18,088 bases of DNA from Pseudomonadota bacterium. GTDB taxonomy: Bacteria; Pseudomonadota; Alphaproteobacteria; Caulobacterales; Caulobacteraceae. Every line of letters starts with the position of its first letter. The first letter of the stretch is position 1. Below the pieces are notes generated by a model. It did not search any database and had not been told where the DNA came from. It saw only the letters and a list, made by a program, of their open reading frames with translations. The stretch covers positions 1-18,088 of the forward strand of contig JAEYQX010000023.1 in NCBI GenBank assembly GCA_023409795.1, in the 5' to 3' direction. The translations under genes and the position numbers were made by a program. This document shows positions 14,609 to 18,088 of this stretch, one piece after another.

Positions 14609-15574
14609 TTGTCTGCCCCCAAAGCCCTTTTCGTCACCTCTAACCGGATCGGCGACTGCGTCATATCCTCTGGCGTGATCCGCGAGATCGCCCGCCAGGT
14701 GCCGGGGGTCCGGATCACCGTCGCCTGCGGCCGCCCCCCCGCACCCTTCTTCCGCTCGGCCCCCGGCGTCGAGCGGGTGATCATCCTCGACAAGAAGAAG
14801 ATGGCCGGGCACTGGCTCGACCTGTGGCAACAGGTCAAGGGCACGAAGTGGGACCTGGTCGTGGACATTCGCGGCTCGGCGCTCGCCTTCCTGATCCCGA
14901 CAGGCAAGCGCATCGTCTACAGCCGCAAGTGGGAAACCGGCCTGCGCAAGGTCGAGATGGTTTCGCGCATGATGGGCTCGCCGGTGCCGCTGGATCCGGA
15001 AATCTTCCTTGATGACCAGGCCGTGGCCGAGGCCGCTGCCATTATCGACCCGCAGCTGAAGGCCGGGGCTGGCGAGGGGCCGATCATGGCCCTGGCCCCC
15101 ATCGCCCACCAGCCGGGTAAGTCCTGGCCCGCCGAGCGCTGGGGCCAGCTGGTCGAGAAGCTGAAGGCCGAGCCGCGCTTTGACGGCTGGCGCTTCATGC
15201 CCGTTGGCGGGCCCGGCGACCGCCCGCCTGCGACCCCGGCCCTGGAGGCGGCTGGCGAGCGTGGCATCGACTGCGTGGGCAAGGGCGACATCCTGTGCTC
15301 GGCGGCGGCCATCAATCGCGCGGCCCTGTTCGTCGGCAATGACAGCGGCCTGATGCACGTCTCGGCGGCCCTGGGTCGCCCGACGCTTGGCCTGTTCGGC
15401 CCGACCGAATGGTGGCTCTATGGGCCGTGGGGCCCCAGGACCCGCACCGTGGCTTCCAATGAGACGCGCGGCCAGTTCGCGCCGATCGAGGACCTGACCG
15501 TCGACCACGTCTTCGAGGGGGTTCTGGCCCTTCATGATGCCTACATCGGCGCGGCAAAGCCTGATCTGCCTTGA
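14609..15574 (+). CDS. Glycosyltransferase family 9 (heptosyltransferase-like)
   Basis: A GT-B fold transferase of 321 residues, like those adding heptose to lipopolysaccharide inner core from an ADP-heptose donor. Characteristic elements are the N-terminal KALFVTSNRIGDCVISSGVI with Asp16 at the catalytic position of heptosyltransferases, KSWPAERWGQL (171-181), PVGGPGD, and GNDSGLMHVSAALGRPTLGLFGP (243-265), the donor-binding signature. The donor and acceptor are not determined. The start is a TTG at 14609: the frame is closed upstream at 14585 and has no ATG before residue 65. AGGA at 14592-14595 is 13 bases upstream; the nearby ATG at 14595 is out of frame. Divergent from the hydrolase gene and upstream of infC. 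Confidence 0.88.
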   Translation: MSAPKALFVTSNRIGDCVISSGVIREIARQVPGVRITVACGRPPAPFFRSAPGVERVIILDKKKMAGHWLDLWQQVKGTKWDLVVDIRGSALAFLIPTGKRIVYSRKWETGLRKVEMVSRMMGSPVPLDPEIFLDDQAVAEAAAIIDPQLKAGAGEGPIMALAPIAHQPGKSWPAERWGQLVEKLKAEPRFDGWRFMPVGGPGDRPPATPALEAAGERGIDCVGKGDILCSAAAINRAALFVGNDSGLMHVSAALGRPTLGLFGPTEWWLYGPWGPRTRTVASNETRGQFAPIEDLTVDHVFEGVLALHDAYIGAAKPDLP

Positions 15575-15614
15575 ATTAGCGGCCCTCAGTCGTCATATTC
15601 CCGCGGCTGGCAGC

Positions 15615-15631
15615 CTGCCCTGACGGGGCAG
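15615..15631 (+). promoter_or_regulatory. Hairpin in the GT9-infC gap
   Basis: Stem CTGCCC (15615-15620) / GGGCAG (15626-15631) with loop TGACG, 40 bases after the GT9 stop and 57 before the infC start. There is no T-run. It could end the GT9 transcript or be part of the infC leader. Confidence 0.3.
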
Positions 15632-15673
15632 TCGCCCTGCCGGTGACAGATTACACACCCCTTCCGACCACAT

Positions 15674-15691
15674 AAGGAAACGACGCCCATT
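15674..15691 (+). promoter_or_regulatory. infC: infC ribosome-binding site with ATT start codon
   Basis: The AAGGA core (15674-15678) is separated by 10 bases from ATT (15689-15691), which is in frame with infC. The next in-frame ATG (15701) is too far for this site. This fits the known use of a non-canonical start as the sensor of IF-3 level. Confidence 0.65.
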
Positions 15692-16222
15692 CGCCGTCCC
15701 ATGCAAGCGCCGCCCGTCAAGGACGGGCCGCCCATTAACCAGGAAATCCGCGCCAACCGCGTTCTGCTGATCGACCAGAATGGTGAAAAACAGGGGGTCA
15801 TGCCTCTGTCTGCCGCCCTGGAAGCCGCAGAAGAAGCCGGTCTTGATCTGGTTCAGATCGTTGGCAATGCGGAAACGCCGGTCTGCAAGATCCTGGACTA
15901 TGGCAAGCATCGTTTCCAGGAGCAGAAGAAGAAGGCTGAGGCGCGCAAGCGCCAGAAGATCGTCGAGCTCAAGGAAATCAAGCTGCGCCCGAACATCGAC
16001 AGCCACGACTATGAGGTCAAGGCCAAGTCGATGCGCCGCTTCTTTGAAGAAGGCGACAAGGTCAAGGTGACCCTTCGTTTCCGTGGCCGCGAAATGGCGC
16101 ACCCGGAACTGGGCATGAAGCTGCTGAACAAGGTCCAGGCGGACTTTGATGAGGTGGCCAAGGTCGAATACGCCCCGCGTATGGAAGGCCGCCAGATGAT
16201 CATGATCCTGGCCCCGCGCTGA
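15689..16222 (+). CDS. infC: Translation initiation factor IF-3
   Basis: IF-3 binds the 30S subunit, prevents premature 50S joining and proofreads the start codon and initiator tRNA. Both domains are complete: N domain KDGPPINQEIRANRVLLIDQNGE... EEAGLDLVQI, and C domain from VCKILDYGKHRFQEQKKKAEARKRQ to the end (KLRPNIDSHDYEVK-type core, RFRGREMAHPELG). The start is read as ATT at 15689, giving Met-Arg-Arg-Pro before the ATG at 15701. AAGGA at 15674-15678 is 10 bases from the ATT but 22 from the ATG, and RRP-type N termini are usual in alphaproteobacterial IF-3. ATT/ATC starts in infC allow IF-3 to repress its own translation. If the ATG is used, the protein is 173 residues instead of 177. 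A strong terminator follows. Confidence 0.95.
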   Translation: MRRPMQAPPVKDGPPINQEIRANRVLLIDQNGEKQGVMPLSAALEAAEEAGLDLVQIVGNAETPVCKILDYGKHRFQEQKKKAEARKRQKIVELKEIKLRPNIDSHDYEVKAKSMRRFFEEGDKVKVTLRFRGREMAHPELGMKLLNKVQADFDEVAKVEYAPRMEGRQMIMILAPR

Positions 16223-16242
16223 CGACCAGGCCCATCGGATCG

Positions 16243-16277
16243 AAACGCCCCGCAGAGGTTTCTGCGGGGCGTTTTTC
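16243..16277 (+). terminator. Strong intrinsic terminator after infC
   Basis: A 12-bp uninterrupted stem (16245-16256 with 16261-16272) with loop GGTT, followed by TTTTT. It lies about 20 bases after the infC stop, so rpmI-rplT needs read-through or its own promoter. Confidence 0.92.
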
Positions 16278-16308
16278 TATGCGGCTGCGGGAGTCTTCGG
16301 GACCCATC

Positions 16309-16372
16309 TTGCTTCGCGACGGGCTTTGGCTTAGAAGCCACGCCTTCGCGTACCGGACGGTCGGGCTAATAG
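16309..16372 (+). promoter_or_regulatory. Candidate rpmI promoter region (two weak matches)
   Basis: Two partial matches to the Caulobacter-type promoter occur: TTGCTT (16309-16314), 14 bases, GCTTAGAA (16329-16336); and TTCGCG (16345-16350), 14 bases, GCTAATAG (16365-16372). Neither is a good consensus. A promoter in this stretch is expected because a strong terminator lies just upstream. Confidence 0.3.
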
Positions 16373-16497
16373 GCATGCCTTGGCGGTTCGTAATCGGGTG
16401 ATCAACCTGACGGCCACAAAAGCCTCCCAGCACCAAGCCTTCCCACCGGAAGGCTTGAAACTCGGGGGCTCAAGTAGCGGAAAGGGCGATAGCCCCC
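16315..16497 (+). promoter_or_regulatory. Structured 5' leader of rpmI (possible r-protein autoregulatory RNA)
   Basis: Three stem-loops precede rpmI. SL1: CGCGA (16315-16319) / TCGCG (16346-16350) outside TGGCT-TAGA-AGCCA (16327-16340). SL2: a perfect 10-bp stem (16434-16443 with 16448-16457), loop CACC. SL3: GGGGGCT (16464-16470) / AGCCCCC (16491-16497) with a 20-nt loop that begins CAAGTAGCG. The same core stands in the same place in the rplT leader. AGCCTCC (16421-16427) can pair with the SL3 5' arm instead, with one G-U pair, giving a mutually exclusive fold. SL3 ends 19 bases before the rpmI ATG, close to the GAGAGAG ribosome-binding site. Which protein binds is not shown by sequence; L20 is the expected regulator. 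Confidence 0.6.
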
Positions 16498-16516
16498 TCA
16501 ATAAAGAGAGAGAAAA

Positions 16517-16714
16517 ATGCCGAAACTGAAGACGAAGTCTGGCGCCAAGAAGCGCTTCAAATTCACGGCCACGGGTAAGGTCAAGGCTGGCGTTGCCGGC
16601 AAGCGCCACCGCCTGATCAGCCACAACTCGAAGTACATCCGCCAGAACCGCGGCACTTCGGTCATGGCCGACGCCGACGCCAAGAAGATCAAGTCCTACA
16701 TGCCGTACGCCTGA
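16517..16714 (+). CDS. rpmI: 50S ribosomal protein L35
   Basis: A small, very basic protein of 65 residues, the usual length, that joins the large subunit during assembly. The diagnostic N terminus PKLKTKSGAKKRFKFTATGKVK and the middle block GKRHRLISHNSKYIRQNRG are complete. The ribosome-binding site GAGAGAG lies about 5 bases before the ATG. It is followed after 114 bases by rplT, whose leader carries a second structured element; the two proteins are adjacent in most bacteria, and L20 represses both in characterised systems. Confidence 0.98.
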   Translation: MPKLKTKSGAKKRFKFTATGKVKAGVAGKRHRLISHNSKYIRQNRGTSVMADADAKKIKSYMPYA

Positions 16715-16762
16715 TCGGCGCGCTGCAGAACTGATCTCCTCGACTTAACGAATTTGAACGAC

Positions 16763-16808
16763 AGCCTCCTCAAGTAGCGAGACCCCGAGGGTCTAGCGGC
16801 AGGAGGCT
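16763..16808 (+). promoter_or_regulatory. Structured element in the rpmI-rplT spacer (possible L20 operator)
   Basis: Outer stem AGCCTCCT (16763-16770) / AGGAGGCT (16801-16808), 8 bp perfect. Internal loop CAAGTAGCG (16771-16779) opposite AGCGGC (16795-16800). Inner stem AGACCC (16780-16785) / GGGTCT (16789-16794) with loop CGA. The 3' arm contains AGGAGG, a perfect Shine-Dalgarno sequence, but it is 22 bases from the rplT ATG and is locked in the stem; the working site is probably AAAGGGA (16814-16820). CTCCT (16736-16740) is a competing partner for AGGAG. Confidence 0.65.
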
Positions 16809-16828
16809 CCCACAAAGGGAAACACATC

Positions 16829-17182
16829 ATGGCTCGCGTCAAACGGGGCGTTACGTCCCACGCCAAGCACAAGAAGGTTCTGGGTCAAGCCAAGGGCTTC
16901 TACGGCCGCCGCAAGAACACCATCCGCGCCGCCAAGGCTGCCGTGGACCGCGCCGGTCAGTACGCCTACCGCGACCGCCGCAACAAGAAGCGCAACTTCC
17001 GCTCGCTGTGGATCCAGCGCATCAACGCCGCTGCCCGCGTCGAAGGCTTCACCTACTCGCAGTTCATCCACGGCCTGGACAAGGCCGGCATCGTCCTGGA
17101 CCGCAAGGTCCTGGCCTCGATCGCGGCTGACGAAGCGGGCTTCAAGGCCATCGCCGACAAGGTTCGCGCTGCCCTGGCCTAA
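16829..17182 (+). CDS. rplT: 50S ribosomal protein L20
   Basis: An early-assembly large-subunit protein of 117 residues, the standard length. The N terminus ARVKRGVTSHAKHKKVLGQAKGFYGRRKNTIRAAKAAVDRAGQYAYRDRRNKKRNFRSLWIQRINAA is a textbook L20 extension and core, ending with FIHGLDKAGIVLDRKVLA. In E. coli and Bacillus, L20 also represses its own operon by binding leader RNA that mimics its 23S rRNA site, which is why the leader structures here matter. The ribosome-binding site AAAGGGA lies 8 bases before the ATG. A strong terminator follows. Confidence 0.98.
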   Translation: MARVKRGVTSHAKHKKVLGQAKGFYGRRKNTIRAAKAAVDRAGQYAYRDRRNKKRNFRSLWIQRINAAARVEGFTYSQFIHGLDKAGIVLDRKVLASIAADEAGFKAIADKVRAALA

Positions 17183-17254
17183 CGCCCGGATCGCTGAGAC
17201 GAACCTGCGCCCAAGCGCTGAAGCCTGCGGGCTGACGGCTGGCGCAATCGAAAA

Positions 17255-17290
17255 AGCGCCCGCTCCGGTCACCGGGGCGGGCGTTTTTCT
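17255..17290 (+). terminator. Strong intrinsic terminator after rplT
   Basis: A 12-bp stem, one pair being T-G (17257-17268 with 17272-17283), loop TCA, followed by TTTTT. It separates rplT from pheS, which therefore has its own promoter or relies on read-through. Confidence 0.9.
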
Positions 17291-17313
17291 GTCTGACAGG
17301 GGGCCTGGGCGGT

Positions 17314-17335
17314 GGCGAAGGCTTTGCCTCTCGCC
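17314..17335 (+). promoter_or_regulatory. Hairpin in the pheS leader
   Basis: Stem GGCGAAGGC (17314-17322) / GCCTCTCGCC (17326-17335) with loop TTT and one bulged C (17330), 25 bases before the pheS ATG. There is no T-run and no Phe-rich leader peptide, so a classical attenuator is not supported. Confidence 0.35.
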
Positions 17336-17360
17336 CGCGACGGGTTAGAGGCTGCGGACC

Positions 17361-18088
17361 ATGACCGATCTTGCCCAGTTAGAACTCGACCTGATCAATG
17401 CCATCGGGGCGGCCGAAAGCGTCGCCGCGATCGAAGAGGTGCGCGTGGCCGCCCTTGGCAAGACGGGGACCATTTCGGCCCTGCTCAAGGGCATGGGGGC
17501 CATGAGCCCCGATGAACGCCGCGTCCAGGGGCCGTTGCTGAACGGCCTGCGTGACCGCGTGACCCAGGCCATCGCTGCGCGCAAGGCCGAGCTGGAAAAC
17601 GCTGAACTGGATGCCCGCCTGCTGGCCGAACGCGTCGACCTGACCCTGCCGTCGCGCCCGCGCCGCAAGGGCGGCGTCCACCCCACCATGCAGGTGATGG
17701 ACGAGCTGGTCGCCATCTTTGCCGACATGGGCTTCGCCGTGGCCGAGGGCCCGGACATCGAGGACGACTTCCACAACTTTACTGCCCTGAACTTCCCGCC
17801 CAAGCACCCGGCGCGGGAAATGCATGACACCTTCTTCCTGAAGCCGGACGCCGAGACCGGCGAGCGCAAGGTGCTGCGGACCCACACCTCGCCGGTCCAG
17901 GTGCGTACCATGCTGTCGCAAAAGCCGCCGATCCGCATCGTCGCCCCCGGCCGCACCTTCCGCAAGGACTCCGACGCCACCCACACGCCGATGTTCCACC
18001 AGATCGAAGGCCTCGTCATCGATGAGACCTCGCCCATGGCCGATCTCAAAAGCGTGCTGATCGCCGCGCTCAAAGCGTACTTCGAAGT
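17361..18088 (+). CDS. pheS: Phenylalanine-tRNA ligase alpha subunit (3' end missing)
   Basis: The catalytic alpha subunit that charges tRNA-Phe as an alpha2-beta2 tetramer. The first 242 residues are visible and the frame runs off the window end. The N-terminal coiled-coil region (about 1-95: TDLAQLELDLINAIGAAESVAAIEEVRVAALGKTGTISALLKGMG) is followed by the catalytic core. Visible blocks are GGVHPTMQVMDELVAIFADMGF, EGPDIEDDFHNFTALNFPPKHPAREMHDTFF (motif 1 region) and RIVAPGRTFRKDSDATHTPMFHQIEGLVID (motif 2). The ribosome-binding site AGAGG lies 9 bases before the ATG at 17361. Gene order infC-rpmI-rplT-pheS is the common bacterial arrangement; pheT is expected downstream. Confidence 0.97.
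   Translation, partial: MTDLAQLELDLINAIGAAESVAAIEEVRVAALGKTGTISALLKGMGAMSPDERRVQGPLLNGLRDRVTQAIAARKAELENAELDARLLAERVDLTLPSRPRRKGGVHPTMQVMDELVAIFADMGFAVAEGPDIEDDFHNFTALNFPPKHPAREMHDTFFLKPDAETGERKVLRTHTSPVQVRTMLSQKPPIRIVAPGRTFRKDSDATHTPMFHQIEGLVIDETSPMADLKSVLIAALKAYFE

Noticed and set aside
16741..16760. CtrA-type binding site (TTAA-N7-TTAA) before rplT
   Set aside because: Only one TTAA half is present; the second half does not match.
17312..17360. Possible Phe-rich leader peptide before pheS
   Set aside because: The GTG-started frame there has no Phe codons and overlaps pheS out of frame; no attenuator T-run follows the hairpin.

Overview
The window reads as an ordinary chromosomal stretch of a high-GC alphaproteobacterium, most likely Caulobacterales (Brevundimonas- or Caulobacter-like). 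This rests on strong G/C third-position bias, FabA and FabB sequences of the alphaproteobacterial type, an IF-3 beginning RRP after an ATT start, an HslV with a propeptide before Thr-Thr, and GC-rich palindromic intergenic repeats of the kind common in this group. The order assignment comes from recalled sequence character and not from a search. No mobile element, CRISPR array, tRNA or rRNA gene was seen.

Layout. 1-942: 3' part of odhB (E2 of 2-oxoglutarate dehydrogenase) with a terminator. 1064-1468: small DUF2007 protein with a C-terminal membrane segment. 1465-2947 (minus): a DUF6356-like small protein followed by a class III CoA-transferase. 3095-4285: glutaryl-CoA dehydrogenase, divergent from that pair. 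Transferase and dehydrogenase together look like a glutarate to crotonyl-CoA module. 4294-5112 (minus): DUF3313-type lipoprotein. 5312-6679: Do/HtrA-family periplasmic serine protease. 6956-8790 (minus): fabA-fabB, the anaerobic unsaturated fatty acid branch. 8859-9428 (minus): exported SH3-domain protein. 9482-10468: D-2-hydroxyacid (glyoxylate/hydroxypyruvate-type) dehydrogenase. 10764-11528 (minus): MoeB/ThiF-type E1-like enzyme. 11600-13595: hslV-hslU protease. 13784-14530 (minus): alpha/beta hydrolase. 14609-15574: GT9 heptosyltransferase-like protein. 15689-18088: infC, rpmI, rplT and the start of pheS, the conserved translation cluster.

The most interesting non-coding content is in the translation cluster. 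After a strong terminator behind infC, both rpmI and rplT are preceded by stem-loops that carry the same 9-base core, CAAGTAGCG, at the same place (immediately 3' of the first arm of a GC-rich stem). Several arms can pair in alternative ways, including one possible long-range pairing between the two leaders. This looks like a two-site ribosomal-protein autoregulatory system, L20 being the natural candidate ligand. Other points are a 48-49 bp tandem repeat between hslV and hslU, a potential G-quadruplex inside an inverted repeat between the HtrA and fabB genes, and several non-ATG starts (TTG for fabA and the GT9 gene, GTG for the SH3 gene, ATT for infC).
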